64,000 nt of DNA from Paenibacillus bovis (GTDB taxonomy: Bacteria > Bacillota > Bacilli > Paenibacillales > Paenibacillaceae): NCBI RefSeq assembly GCF_001421015.2, contig NZ_CP013023.1:920001-984000 (forward strand), written 5' to 3'. The position numbers and the translations under genes are program-made. A model generated the notes under the pieces. That model searched no databases. It was not told the DNA's origin and saw only the letters and a program-made list of their open reading frames with translations. Within the stretch, counting starts at the first letter, position 1, and every line of letters starts with the position of its first letter. Shown piece by piece: positions 39,155 through 48,718 of the stretch.

Positions 39155-41593
39155 ATGAAATCCAGACAACCGCTATGGCACAAAACAACGATTCTTGCTT
39201 TGGGGACAGCGTTGCTGCTGCCGGGCAGCATCTCTGCCGCATCCGAAGTCACTCCATCGCAGGCCCATATCAATATACAATCAACCGGATATGTTCAGCA
39301 GCAGATGGCAGCTCTTCAGGCCAGCCGCACAGCTGCACCCCTGTACAAAGAAGCGTCTGTTCATGATCCATCTGTGATCAAAGTGGGAGATACCTTTTAC
39401 ATATTCGGCTCCCATCTGGCCTCTGCCAAGTCTAAGGATCTAATGAATTGGGATATGATCTCTTCCGGAGTAGCCGACGGCAATCCGCTCATCCCCAATG
39501 TAACGACCGAACTGCGGGAAGCTTTGGACTGGGCACAGACCGATACGCTGTGGGCTGCTGATGTGATCCAGCTGGCGGATGGCAAATTCTATATGTACTA
39601 CAACGCATGCAAAGGCGATTCGCCGCGTTCGGCAATGGGGATCGCAGTAGCAGACAAAATTGAAGGCCCGTACAAGGATAAAGGCATTTTCCTGAAATCC
39701 GGTATGTGGGATCAAAAGAGTGAAGACGGTACGATCTACGATGCGCGTGTTCATCCGAATGCGGTAGACCCTGATGTGTTTTTCGATAAAAACGGCAAGC
39801 TGTGGATGGTCTACGGCTCATATTCCGGGGGGATTTTCGTAATGCAGATGGACCCGGTGACCGGCCGACCTCTGCCTGGGCAGGGATATGGCAAAAAGGT
39901 AATCGGCGGCAATCATAGCCGGATCGAGGGCGCTTATATGATGTACAGCCCGGATACGGATTATTATTACATGTACCTGTCATTCGGCGGACTGGATGCG
40001 ACTGGGGGATACAATCTGCGTGTGATCCGCTCCAAAACACCGGATGGACCTTTTTATGATGCCGCAGGCAATGAGATGACCAACGTCAAGGCTGATCCAA
40101 CCAAGCCGCTGTTCGACGATGATTCGATCGAGCCGTACGGTGTCAAAATTATCGGCAACTACCAGTTTGACCGTGAAATTGGCGATCCGGGTGAAGGATC
40201 GGGTGCAGGCGCAGTATCGCCAGGTCACAACTCCGCTTACTATGATGAACAGACCGGACGTTATTTCCTGATTTTCCATTCCCGCTTCCCGGGACGGGGC
40301 GAAGCGCATGAAGTGCGTACGCATGAGATGTTTATGAACCAAGACGGCTGGCCGGTCGTGGCTCCATATCGTTACGCTGGCGAGCAGCAGCCACAGGCCG
40401 CAATCAGCAAAAATGAGATTGCCGGAAGCTACCAGTGGATTACACAGGACAAAAATATCAGCGCGGATATTCATCATTCCGTATCCGCCCAGCTGAACAG
40501 CGACGGTACGATTACCGGCGACGTTAGCGGAACCTGGGAGCTGCAAGGCAAGAACACAGGCATTTTCAAAGTAAACGGCGTTACGTATACCGGTGTATTC
40601 CTGCATGAGACCAATGCCGATTCCGGCAAAACGGTGCTCACGCTTACCGCTTTGTCTTCGTCTGGTGTTGGCGTATGGGGCAGTCAGCGTGAACAGGTCA
40701 AGGACAAACAGATCGTCTCCAGTGTGGATGAAGATCTGAGCCTGGGCGATATAAGTGGAGTCTTCTACGATCTGAATCTGCCGCTGGAAGGGACACGCGG
40801 CTCCCAGATCAGCTGGCGCTCGAACAAGCCGGAGATCATTTCGAATACCGGACAGGTGACCCGTCCGGCAGCCGGTGAAGGCAATGCCAGAGTAACCCTG
40901 ATCGCCACAATCACCAAAGGTGGCTCCAAAAAGAACAAAAATTTCAAAGTAACCGTACTGGAGCAGGGACGCGGACCTCTGCTGAGCCATTACAAATTCG
41001 ATGAAACCTCCGGCACGACCGTAACAGACAGCACCTATAATCATTACGACGGTACGCTGATGAATGGCGTAACCCGGAATGTATACGGTAGTGGCGGCAT
41101 GATTACGCTAGATGGCCGGGATGATTATGTACAGCTGCCAGGAACAGTCACCGATGGCGAGGACTTTACGTTTGCTGCCTGGGTGAAATGGGATGGCGGT
41201 GCAGCCTGGCAGCGGATTATGGACTTTGGCAATGGAATGAACGGCTTTATGTTCCTGACCCCGTCGCAGGGAACCGGAATGCAGTTTACGATCCATCAGA
41301 ATAATATCGACCAGAATATTGTGACAGGATCAGCTTTGCCACAAGGCAAATGGGTACATGTCGCGGTGACAATTGCAGGGGATAAAGGCACATTGTTCCT
41401 CAATGGACAACAGGCCGGCACAAACGACAAGATGACCTTTAATCCAAAAGATCTTATGACTCGTGAAGCCTATCTGGGTAAAAGCCGCTTCGCTGCCGAT
41501 GCCTATCTGAAAGGCAGTCTGGATGATGTACGTATCTATAACCAGGCACTTAGCCCGGATGAAATTGTCCAGCTCGTCAAAGCAACGAATTAA
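39155..41593 (+). CDS. secreted modular arabinanase (GH43)
   Basis: ATG 39155 follows AGAGAGG; the frame from 39104 has no ribosome site. The 812-residue protein has a signal peptide and a five-blade GH43 catalytic domain with D71 (HDPSV), D207 (VDPDVFF) and E258 (RIEGAY), as in endo-1,5-alpha-L-arabinanases such as AbnB. A GH43 C-terminal beta domain follows (about 430-525), then an atrophied Ig-like domain (DLSLGDISGVFYDLNLPLEG) and a LamG/ConA-like carbohydrate-binding domain (LSHYKFDETSGTTVTD to the end). It cuts plant arabinan outside the cell. Confidence 0.92.
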   Translation: MKSRQPLWHKTTILALGTALLLPGSISAASEVTPSQAHINIQSTGYVQQQMAALQASRTAAPLYKEASVHDPSVIKVGDTFYIFGSHLASAKSKDLMNWDMISSGVADGNPLIPNVTTELREALDWAQTDTLWAADVIQLADGKFYMYYNACKGDSPRSAMGIAVADKIEGPYKDKGIFLKSGMWDQKSEDGTIYDARVHPNAVDPDVFFDKNGKLWMVYGSYSGGIFVMQMDPVTGRPLPGQGYGKKVIGGNHSRIEGAYMMYSPDTDYYYMYLSFGGLDATGGYNLRVIRSKTPDGPFYDAAGNEMTNVKADPTKPLFDDDSIEPYGVKIIGNYQFDREIGDPGEGSGAGAVSPGHNSAYYDEQTGRYFLIFHSRFPGRGEAHEVRTHEMFMNQDGWPVVAPYRYAGEQQPQAAISKNEIAGSYQWITQDKNISADIHHSVSAQLNSDGTITGDVSGTWELQGKNTGIFKVNGVTYTGVFLHETNADSGKTVLTLTALSSSGVGVWGSQREQVKDKQIVSSVDEDLSLGDISGVFYDLNLPLEGTRGSQISWRSNKPEIISNTGQVTRPAAGEGNARVTLIATITKGGSKKNKNFKVTVLEQGRGPLLSHYKFDETSGTTVTDSTYNHYDGTLMNGVTRNVYGSGGMITLDGRDDYVQLPGTVTDGEDFTFAAWVKWDGGAAWQRIMDFGNGMNGFMFLTPSQGTGMQFTIHQNNIDQNIVTGSALPQGKWVHVAVTIAGDKGTLFLNGQQAGTNDKMTFNPKDLMTREAYLGKSRFAADAYLKGSLDDVRIYNQALSPDEIVQLVKATN

Positions 41594-41941
41594 ATTTGCG
41601 TTAGATCAGGGGACAGCGGCGGCAGACTTGAAGCATAGCGAACCGACAGGAATTTGCCATACCGCATAGGAATACTAAAAGCAGAGCGATCCGTTACCAG
41701 ACGGAGCAGCTCTGCTTTTTTGGGTTCGACTATTTTGATCTGGAACCAACCGGACTACAAGATATGTCTCAAAAGATAACCGCGAAACTCTCCTTTCATG
41801 CCATGGCTGCTCCTCCAGCATAACAACCGGCTCAGAAATGTAATGCATGACGAAATGTAACTGGTGGGTATGACAGCCATTTTGCCATACTGGGTGATGC
41901 CAGATAGGCTCCGGCAAAATACATTTCAAGGAGAACCACTC
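41594..41941. other. gap between arabinanase and SLH-protein genes
   Basis: The gap is 348 nt with the arabinanase terminator (41677-41722). I see no ORF with a ribosome site and no other element. Confidence 0.45.
41677..41722 (+). terminator. terminator after arabinanase gene
   Basis: AAAAGCAGAGC pairs with the GCTCTGCTTTTTT side, with an inner TCCGT/ACGGA stem. Confidence 0.85.
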
Positions 41942-43933
41942 ATGAAAAAAATGTTGTATACCAGTCTTGCCGTCATACTCGTGTCTTCTATATTCACGAC
42001 CGGCTGTATGACATCACGCAGCGATTCGGCTGCTGCTCCGGTAATAACCTATACCTCTTCCCATATAGACAGGGAGGGGCCGCAAAATGCGGAGGAGTTG
42101 GAAAAATTCGCAGACAGGGTATTTGCGGACAAGATGAAGAAATTCAACACGGTAGGCTCCAACTTTGTTGTAGTCACCAATGGTAAAGTCATGCTGAGTA
42201 AAGGCTATGGGTATGCAGACAGGGAGAAGAAAACTCCTGTAGATTCGAACACGGTGTTTCAGATCGGTTCGGTTACCAAGTCATTCACTGCACTTGCAGC
42301 GATGCAGCTGGTGGACAAGGGGAAAATAAATTTGCATCATGATATTCAGGAGTATTTGGGAGGAATCAAAGTTCCGAATACGACAGGCAAAAAACTGACG
42401 ATGTTCGACTTGCTTACTTACTCCGGCGGATTTGATGAACCGGATATTGCCAATGAATCGTATCCGGAATATGTGCACAGCTATTTCCCGCTGAAGTCGT
42501 ATATCGAATCCCATATGCCGACTGTGGTCAGACCTCCGGGAGAAGCTTATACCTATGACAATTTTGGATTTATGCTGGCAGGATATGCAGTAGCCCAGGT
42601 GGCAGGCACATCCTATTCGCAATATATGCAAAAGAATATTTTCAAACCGCTCGGCATGTCATCGACGAGTATACAATTTACGCCGTCCTTGTTAAACCGG
42701 ATGGCTGCTCATTATGGACCCGATGGGAAACGGATACCTTTGGAAGGATTCAAACCAACAGAAAAGCCGGAAGGCGGTATGGTATCCACTGCCAAGGATA
42801 TGGCCCAGTATCTTATCATGCATCTGAACAAAGGAACGTACAAAGGCAAAAAAATAGTCAGCTCCAAAAGTATTCAGCAGATGCATACGTATCAATTGTT
42901 TCCTTCCAAGAACATCCCGGTTACTACCATCGGATTTGAAGGTTATTTTAAAGACAAAATGAATGGCCAGCATGTTATTGTCAAAGGAGGCAACGTAACC
43001 GGACATTCTTCTCTGGTCGTTATTCTGCCCGAGAAAAATACAGCTATGTATATGTCGTATAATAACGATTCGATGATGAGTCTGGACGTATACGAAGCAT
43101 TCATGAATCATTATTATCCGCAAAAATCAAAAACACACAAATCGATCCACAAAATCATAAATGCGCAGCAAGCCAGGAAATACGTAGGATTGTATCAGAA
43201 TACGCGCATTGCTGCGCTGCGATCCCAAGTGTCTTATTCCAACGGAAGATTGATACTGGAGACAGGCACATCAGGCAAACATATACTTCATATGCTTGAA
43301 CCGTTGTTATTTGAAGACGAAGCAGGCAATAAACTAACATTTAATACAGACAAAGCCGGTAAAATAGCTTATTTATATTATATGCGGATGCCTGATCTAG
43401 TCGCCTATGCGGAGAAAATAAAAGTTGATTCGCCTTTCTCCGATGTACCGGCAAACAGCAAATATCGTTCTTACATTAACCATCTTCATGCCTTGAACGT
43501 TATGCATGGCAAGTCTGCTCATCTATTCGATCCGAATGGAACCATGACCCAGGGTGAATTTTCGGAAATACTGCTACGCGCCCATGGATGGTACCGGCAG
43601 CCTTTTATGATAGGACCCAATAGAAAGCAAATGCTCGCCGGATTGCCAAATGATTCGCAGGATACACTTATTACCCGGGAAATAGCAGCGTTTATGATCC
43701 AGAATCTCAAACAGGCAGAACCCCGATTCAACATTATACTGAATGACCAGACAGAACCGTGGGCTACCGAAGCAATTAAGGCGCTTGTCTCTCAAGGTAT
43801 TACGGACCCGGATACCCAAATCAACGCTGACGGCTCAGTAGATTTTCGTCCCCAACAGCTGTTGAAGCGCCAGGAAGCCAGTGCATGGTTGGATCAGGCT
43901 TTTGATTATTATACCTTGCCTATCCAACACTAA
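41942..43933 (+). CDS. beta-lactamase-fold serine hydrolase lipoprotein with SLH-like domains
   Basis: ATG 41942 follows AAGGAG. The 663-residue protein begins with a lipobox (TTGC, C22). The N-terminal domain is class C beta-lactamase/PBP4*-like, with SxxK S110-K113 (GSVTKSF), YDN 205-207 and a late KGGNVTGHSS in place of KTG. A linker domain follows. Two SLH-like modules end the protein (VPANSKYRSYINHLHALNVM; EPWATEAIKALVSQGITDPD). Likely roles are D-amino-acid peptidase or esterase activity at the surface. Carrying both a lipid anchor and SLH modules is unusual. Confidence 0.85.
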   Translation: MKKMLYTSLAVILVSSIFTTGCMTSRSDSAAAPVITYTSSHIDREGPQNAEELEKFADRVFADKMKKFNTVGSNFVVVTNGKVMLSKGYGYADREKKTPVDSNTVFQIGSVTKSFTALAAMQLVDKGKINLHHDIQEYLGGIKVPNTTGKKLTMFDLLTYSGGFDEPDIANESYPEYVHSYFPLKSYIESHMPTVVRPPGEAYTYDNFGFMLAGYAVAQVAGTSYSQYMQKNIFKPLGMSSTSIQFTPSLLNRMAAHYGPDGKRIPLEGFKPTEKPEGGMVSTAKDMAQYLIMHLNKGTYKGKKIVSSKSIQQMHTYQLFPSKNIPVTTIGFEGYFKDKMNGQHVIVKGGNVTGHSSLVVILPEKNTAMYMSYNNDSMMSLDVYEAFMNHYYPQKSKTHKSIHKIINAQQARKYVGLYQNTRIAALRSQVSYSNGRLILETGTSGKHILHMLEPLLFEDEAGNKLTFNTDKAGKIAYLYYMRMPDLVAYAEKIKVDSPFSDVPANSKYRSYINHLHALNVMHGKSAHLFDPNGTMTQGEFSEILLRAHGWYRQPFMIGPNRKQMLAGLPNDSQDTLITREIAAFMIQNLKQAEPRFNIILNDQTEPWATEAIKALVSQGITDPDTQINADGSVDFRPQQLLKRQEASAWLDQAFDYYTLPIQH

Positions 43934-43947
43934 TTCATAAAACAACC

Positions 43948-43992
43948 AAAAAAAGCGCAAATGCAAAAGGAAATCCTTTTGCACTTGCGCTT
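43948..43992 (-). terminator. terminator of the kinase-regulator gene
   Basis: On the minus strand AAGCGCAAGTGCAAAAGGA pairs with TCCTTTTGCATTTGCGCTT, followed by TTTTTGG. It lies between convergent genes. Confidence 0.85.
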
Positions 43993-44008
43993 GGCCTCTC
44001 TATTCCGG

Positions 44009-45802
44009 TCATCGTAAAATCCCCAGCTCCCGGGATTTTTGTACAGCTTCTTCTCGGTTGCGAACACCGAGCTTCAGGTAGACCGATGAAGCATAATTCC
44101 GTACCGTTCCATCGGACAAATACAGTTTGGAGGCAATCGTTTTGTAACGTAATCCTTCCGAGACGAGCTGGAGAATCTCAAGTTCTCGCGGCGTCAGGTC
44201 ATAGGCTGCAGTTGCAGGTATTGTCCGTGAATCGTTTAACTGCGCAAATAGCTTTTGTGACATGCCCCGGTCGATCAATGTTCCACCGCGATAAACAGTA
44301 CGGATCGTATCAGCCAGTTCTCCCGGCTGTATCGATTTTAGCAAATAGCCATCTGCTCCACTTTGCAGAGCATGCAAAGCCTGCTCGGTATGTTCAAATG
44401 TAGTAAGAATCAGAATAGGGATATGCGGCCATGTCTGCTTGATGATCTTGGTTGCAGAGATTCCGTCCATGTGGGGCATATCCAGATCCATAAGCACCAA
44501 CTGGGGTTGAAGCTGGCGGCACTGCTCAACAGCCTGCACGCCATTCTCTGCAACTCCGGCGACCTGCAGATCAGGCTGCTGCTCCAGAATAATCCGCAGA
44601 CTATCGCGGATAAAAGGCTGGTCATCTACAAGCAGCAGACGGATCACCTCATCCCCGGTGTCTATTGGCCTGGAAATGGTGCAGGTCACAAGTGTGCCCT
44701 CACCAGGCTGGCTGTAGACGGCGATCTGGCCCTGTACATGTGCTGCACGTTCTTTCATGGCACGCAGGCCGAATCCATCGCGCAATTGCTCTGTCCCGTG
44801 TCCATTATCCTGAATTTCGAGTCTGGTCTGCTGAAGTTCATAACGAAGAGAAACGGTGATGGCTGTTGCTTGCCCATGGCGTACTGCATTTGTTAATGAC
44901 TCCTGTAGACAACGATACAATGTACTTTTGGCTGGTCTGGTGATCATATGCTCTTCTCCAAATGCCTTAAAACGAACCGATACACCAGCATGTTCCTGAA
45001 ATTCCTGTGCCAGCGCCTGTAAAGACTGGGTTAGCGGCAATTCCTCCTGCGGAGATTGCATCTGGTGTACATAGCTTCTGACTTCATCCATACTTTGGCG
45101 AGCCCGCAGAAGCAGGGAATCGAGCCGCTCGGTTCCAGCAGTCGTTGCCAGCTCCGGACGAAGGGTTTCGAGTCCCATAATCAGAGCAGTGTAGGCATGA
45201 CCGATCGTATCATGCAGCTCTTTGGATAACCGGCTCCGCTCTTCGGCCAGTGTAATGCGCTCCACCTGTGACAGGTATTGCTCCAATACTGCATTTTGAT
45301 CACGTATAATCTCGCTTTGCTGGTGATTGACCATTAATAAATGGAAAGAAAATCCGAACGTATACGCTAGTCCGAATTGCAGCAGAATCGCCCAAAAATC
45401 ACTCTGTTCGGTAACCTGCGTAAATATAACAGGCACAAGCAGTATCACAAGAGGAGCAGACCAGTAATAGGATTGTTGCTTGCTATTGGCCGCTATCAAA
45501 AATGCATACAACAAGAAAGACAGATAAGCGGCTGGAAAAAAGGAAGCCAGGTACAGACATAATCCACCTGAAATTACGATCTCACCAAGCAAATAGTATT
45601 TGTGATTGAGCTGCAAGCACACCCATGGAACAGTAAAAGCAATCAGCTGCCATAACACAAGAAGCCAGAACGGCAGCATGAATTGAGTATATTTATCGAT
45701 CGTAGCAAACAGCAAGGAAATGCTGCAAATCAGACGGATGCCCAGCATCAGCCAGTCATACCAAAACCACTTTTGAATCCATTTGTTTATCCCGTACACC
45801 AC
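44009..45802 (-). CDS. single-chain sensor kinase-response regulator (DesK-DesR-like fusion)
   Basis: One 597-residue frame joins a NarL-type kinase and its regulator. About five membrane segments (20-155) are followed by HisKA_3 with H197 in ELHDTIGHA, a HATPase (NGHGTEQLRDGFGLRAMKER), then from residue 386 a full receiver (D439 in LMDLDMPHMDG) and a LuxR-type HTH (LTPRELEILQLVSEGLRYKT). Normally these are two proteins. V386 is a GTG at 44647 starting IRLLLVDDQ, exactly like a free regulator start, so internal initiation may also yield a 212-residue regulator. The first start is GTG 45802 with GGGAG upstream. Confidence 0.9.
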   Translation of the reverse strand: MVYGINKWIQKWFWYDWLMLGIRLICSISLLFATIDKYTQFMLPFWLLVLWQLIAFTVPWVCLQLNHKYYLLGEIVISGGLCLYLASFFPAAYLSFLLYAFLIAANSKQQSYYWSAPLVILLVPVIFTQVTEQSDFWAILLQFGLAYTFGFSFHLLMVNHQQSEIIRDQNAVLEQYLSQVERITLAEERSRLSKELHDTIGHAYTALIMGLETLRPELATTAGTERLDSLLLRARQSMDEVRSYVHQMQSPQEELPLTQSLQALAQEFQEHAGVSVRFKAFGEEHMITRPAKSTLYRCLQESLTNAVRHGQATAITVSLRYELQQTRLEIQDNGHGTEQLRDGFGLRAMKERAAHVQGQIAVYSQPGEGTLVTCTISRPIDTGDEVIRLLLVDDQPFIRDSLRIILEQQPDLQVAGVAENGVQAVEQCRQLQPQLVLMDLDMPHMDGISATKIIKQTWPHIPILILTTFEHTEQALHALQSGADGYLLKSIQPGELADTIRTVYRGGTLIDRGMSQKLFAQLNDSRTIPATAAYDLTPRELEILQLVSEGLRYKTIASKLYLSDGTVRNYASSVYLKLGVRNREEAVQKSRELGILR

Positions 45803-46236
45803 TATTATCCACTCCCAAAAATCTTCACTATGACATTATGTAACAAGTACAGAATGCAATATCATTCGGAATATACTTGTATATGCACCCTTTTTCCAGC
45901 TATTCTATCCTGATCCACAGGACATCTGCGATACATGTCATTTGGATCCAATTGATCGCTATGCTTTGCAGGTTACAGTCATATCCTACTGTTTGTAATG
46001 TCAGTTTGACCAGTAGCCTATTGTCATATGACATTTTAATGCTAGCAAGCTGCCAAGAGTATACATGTATTCCTTCCGAGTGAATATGCATAATACTATC
46101 TATCCAAACCTGTCTGTTGATGGTATACTCTGGATGAATTTCAAGATACGGCAACCCTACATAATAGCATAATTTACGTCTACTTTTCTGCCGCTAATCA
46201 TGAACTGAAAATATAACGATTAGAGAGGTAATTCAC
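45803..46236. other. 434-nt divergent region with an orphan frame
   Basis: Promoter region for the kinase-regulator gene (minus) and the DUF4870-like gene (plus). On the minus strand a frame open to about 46195 and ending at 45900 reads like protein (IHPEYTINRQVWIDSIMHIH and on), but it has only a TTG without a ribosome site. It may be a gene remnant. A plus-strand frame over the same DNA is equally unsupported. Confidence 0.4.
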
Positions 46237-46572
46237 ATGTCAAATTTTCAAGATCCATACCCGCAGGGTGATCCAAACGATGTGCAAAGTAACAAGGTAA
46301 TGGCGATTCTGGCTTATATCCTTTTCTTTGTACCGCTTCTAGCCGCACGTAATTCACCGTTTGCCATGTATCATGCCAATCAAGGATTGGTGCTGTTTAT
46401 TATCGTAGTAGCCGCACAGGTTGTGTTGACTGTAATTCCCTTTATTTCATTGATCTTGTCTCCTATCGTTTTCCTGGCGACTTTGGCCTTTATGATCATC
46501 GGTATCATTAATGCAGCCAATGGCCAGCGCAAGCCGCTGCCGTTTATCGGCAATATCCAGCTGATCAAGTAA
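46237..46572 (+). CDS. DUF4870/Tic20-like small membrane protein
   Basis: The 111-residue protein has a polar N-terminus, three membrane segments and the family pattern SNKVMAILAYILFFVPLL, FAMYHANQGLVLF and the late IIGIINAANGQRKPLPFIG. The function of the family is unknown. GAGAGG precedes ATG 46237. It is monocistronic. Confidence 0.82.
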   Translation: MSNFQDPYPQGDPNDVQSNKVMAILAYILFFVPLLAARNSPFAMYHANQGLVLFIIVVAAQVVLTVIPFISLILSPIVFLATLAFMIIGIINAANGQRKPLPFIGNIQLIK

Positions 46573-46670
46573 GCTAAGAATAATTGTATACACGGCTGCT
46601 ATAAAGTTGGCAGCAGGCTGTGATCTGTTTCTCTTCAGCTTACTTACATTAGAATAAGGATAACGAATAG

Positions 46671-46715
46671 AAAAAGCTTCTCTTTCCGCATTAGCGGATC
46701 GGGAAGCTTTTGTTA
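46671..46715 (+). terminator. terminator after the DUF4870-like gene
   Basis: AAAAGCTTC pairs with GAAGCTTTT, with an inner TCCGC/GCGGA stem, then TGTTATTT. Confidence 0.75.
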
Positions 46716-46806
46716 TTTCTGCAGAGTAATAAATACTTTAATTGATACGGCAATAGGTATATAGGATATTGGCCTAGCGCTATTACTCTGCCGTTTTAAA
46801 TTCCTT

Positions 46807-47349
46807 TTAAAAAAGGGGGTTCTCGCGGAATTCTGTCTGCAACATCGAGTACTGGTACGAATCCTGCCACTGCTGCTTATAATACATATGCTCACGCAAA
46901 TGACCTTCGTAGGTCATGCCTATTTTTTGCATAACTTTGGCAGAACCGATATTATCCGGTCGGCATCTGGCATAAATTCGGTGCAGATTCAGCTGGTTGA
47001 ATCCGTATTCGAGCATAGCTGCGGCGGCTTCCGAAGCATAGCCTTTGCCCCAGCTGTCTGGATCATAACAGTAACCAATCTCAGCCTGCTGCTGATCATA
47101 CAGATGCAGGCCGCAGCCGCCGATGAGTTGGTTGTCTTCCTGACGAATGACGGCCATCTCATAGACTGTACGGAGTTCCTGCTGCTGTGCATCCAGCATG
47201 GACTGTACGTACTGCATCGTATCCTTCTCTGTATTGGGTCCCCATATCGTATGAAGAGTCACCCGAGGATCGGAAGCATATCGGTGTACAGCCGGCCAGT
47301 CTTCCATGACCAATTCCCTGATCCATAAGCGTGTTGTTGCCAGTTCCAT
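46807..47349 (-). CDS. GNAT N-acetyltransferase (RimJ/RimL type)
   Basis: ATG 47349 is 7 nt after AGGAGG; the frame begins 11 codons earlier without a site. The 180-residue protein has the GNAT fold: LATTRLWIRELVMEDWPAVH, acetyl-CoA loop DSWGKGYASEAAAAML, and the RimJ/L-like LHRIYARCRPDNIGSAKVMQ followed by KIGMTYEGHLREH. It should acetylate an amine, possibly a protein N-terminus or a small toxin. The substrate is not predictable. Confidence 0.9.
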   Translation of the reverse strand: MELATTRLWIRELVMEDWPAVHRYASDPRVTLHTIWGPNTEKDTMQYVQSMLDAQQQELRTVYEMAVIRQEDNQLIGGCGLHLYDQQQAEIGYCYDPDSWGKGYASEAAAAMLEYGFNQLNLHRIYARCRPDNIGSAKVMQKIGMTYEGHLREHMYYKQQWQDSYQYSMLQTEFRENPLF

Positions 47350-47502
47350 AGTCGGACCTCCTGAACCTGTGGTGTATAACACATATAGGATTATGTAAAA
47401 TAATGATCAGGACCCTTATTTCGCTAATGGGCAAGGTTCCTGATCATCTGGTAACGATCTGTATACAGTGTATGCTGAACTCAGATAGTTTGTGAAATAC
47501 TA

Positions 47503-47949
47503 TTAATTATTGCCAAGCTGCTGGAACTGGTTCATCAGACCGGTGATCTGGTCGATCGTCTGGAAAATAGGGGAATTGTTCAGTGCTTCGGGAGTCAGCT
47601 TGCCTGCCTGTGCCTGATCAATTAGTCCATTCACTTCCGTACCGAGTGTGTCGGTATAACCGGCTAGCTGCTGGTGCAGATCCTGGGCAAAGCCGGGAAC
47701 CTGTAGATTCTGGAACTGATTGATCTGGGACTGCGCATTTTGCAATTCCTGGATCAGGCTCTGACGTGCATCAGGATCGGTAATCGCCTGCTGCGCCAGC
47801 TCGGGCAGCTGCTGGGACAGCTGGGACGTATTATTGATATACGTAGTAACTTCACTTACATAATTCACGGACTGGCTGACCTGATCGACTGCAGAGCAGC
47901 CGGACAGCAATCCAGCCAATAGCAGGAGAGATAAAATATATTTTTTCAT
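47503..47949 (-). CDS. small lipoprotein, Gln-rich, helical
   Basis: The 148-residue protein has lipobox LLSGC (C18) and a long Gln/Leu-rich helical body (NYVSEVTTYINNTSQLSQQL onward). It resembles small Bacillus/Paenibacillus lipoproteins I recall as DUF6376, which has no known role. AAGGAG precedes the ATG at 47949. Monocistronic. Confidence 0.72.
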   Translation of the reverse strand: MKKYILSLLLLAGLLSGCSAVDQVSQSVNYVSEVTTYINNTSQLSQQLPELAQQAITDPDARQSLIQELQNAQSQINQFQNLQVPGFAQDLHQQLAGYTDTLGTEVNGLIDQAQAGKLTPEALNNSPIFQTIDQITGLMNQFQQLGNN

Positions 47950-48064
47950 CAGGATGCACTCCTTTTCGGATGGTTACAGTATACTACTGTTAGGGAGAGC
48001 CTATGGTTTCACAAAATCATCTGCTGCTATCCCGCCAAGAAACAAGCATGGAAAGGAAGACCGT

Positions 48065-48310
48065 ATGGAGCCTACAGTAACAACCGAACAGCAAATTGCA
48101 CAGTGGATGGTTGACCAGATTCGCGAGCAGGGCGTTTTGAAACAGGAGGACGTAATTGCTCATGTCCGCGCCGAATATGGAGAACAATATCTGTTTACCA
48201 GCGAGAGCGGCAATATTTCACTGGACAAGGAAATCAAAAAAGCATTCCGCAAATCTCACGGTGGACGAGTTGCCTGGGATCGTGACGGATTTTTCTGGGC
48301 ATGGACCTAA
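48065..48310 (+). CDS. small soluble protein, DUF6953-like
   Basis: ATG 48065 follows GGAAAGGAAG; the frame from 47954 has no ribosome site. The 81-residue acidic-basic protein reads like the small family I recall as DUF6953: AQWMVDQIREQGVLKQEDVI, a middle with NISLDKEIKKAFRK and a C-terminal VAWDRDGFFWAW. Its function is unknown. It is monocistronic with its own terminator. Confidence 0.7.
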   Translation: MEPTVTTEQQIAQWMVDQIREQGVLKQEDVIAHVRAEYGEQYLFTSESGNISLDKEIKKAFRKSHGGRVAWDRDGFFWAWT

Positions 48311-48362
48311 GAGGATATACTCCCTTTTCCTGCAATACAAAAGTGCCGGTGTCAGGTACAGT

Positions 48363-48396
48363 AAAAAGCGTCTGCATAAAGCAGGCGCTTTTTTGT
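48363..48396 (+). terminator. terminator after the DUF6953-like gene
   Basis: AAAAAGCGTCTGC pairs with GCAGGCGCTTTTT around ATAAA, followed by T. Confidence 0.88.
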
Positions 48397-48505
48397 AATA
48401 GACCAAATTTTGCGATGGTCATCGACAGGATCAGGATATGTACATCCTATTTGCAAAAGAAAACAGGGTGCTGTAACTGCCAGCAACTGGCGGATTGATC
48501 GACTA

Positions 48506-48718
48506 TTAAAGGGAATGAGCTTCAGATGTGGGTGATTGATCGGATTTGTCGAGCATCAGCTGCTGTAGATCATCCAGATTCTGAATGCGCAACTGTTGTA
48601 TTCCGCCATCTGTACTGCCTTGAGGCATGATTCGATGATCCAGATATACATACAGTGCCATACTGCTGGCAATTAGAAAAGAAAGCAGTCCATAGATAAG
48701 TATTTGTCTTGGTTTCAT
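48506..48718 (-). CDS. small single-pass membrane protein
   Basis: ATG 48718 lies 8 nt after GGAG; an ATG five codons earlier is too close. The 70-residue protein has a basic start (MKPRQ), one membrane helix (ILIYGLLSFLIASSMALYVY) and a polar C-terminal tail likely outside the cell. It is divergent from the FHA regulator gene. I recognise no family. Confidence 0.6.
   Translation of the reverse strand: MKPRQILIYGLLSFLIASSMALYVYLDHRIMPQGSTDGGIQQLRIQNLDDLQQLMLDKSDQSPTSEAHSL

Noticed and set aside
45877-46083. 68-codon plus-strand frame
   Set aside because: No ribosome site and directly opposite another unsupported frame.
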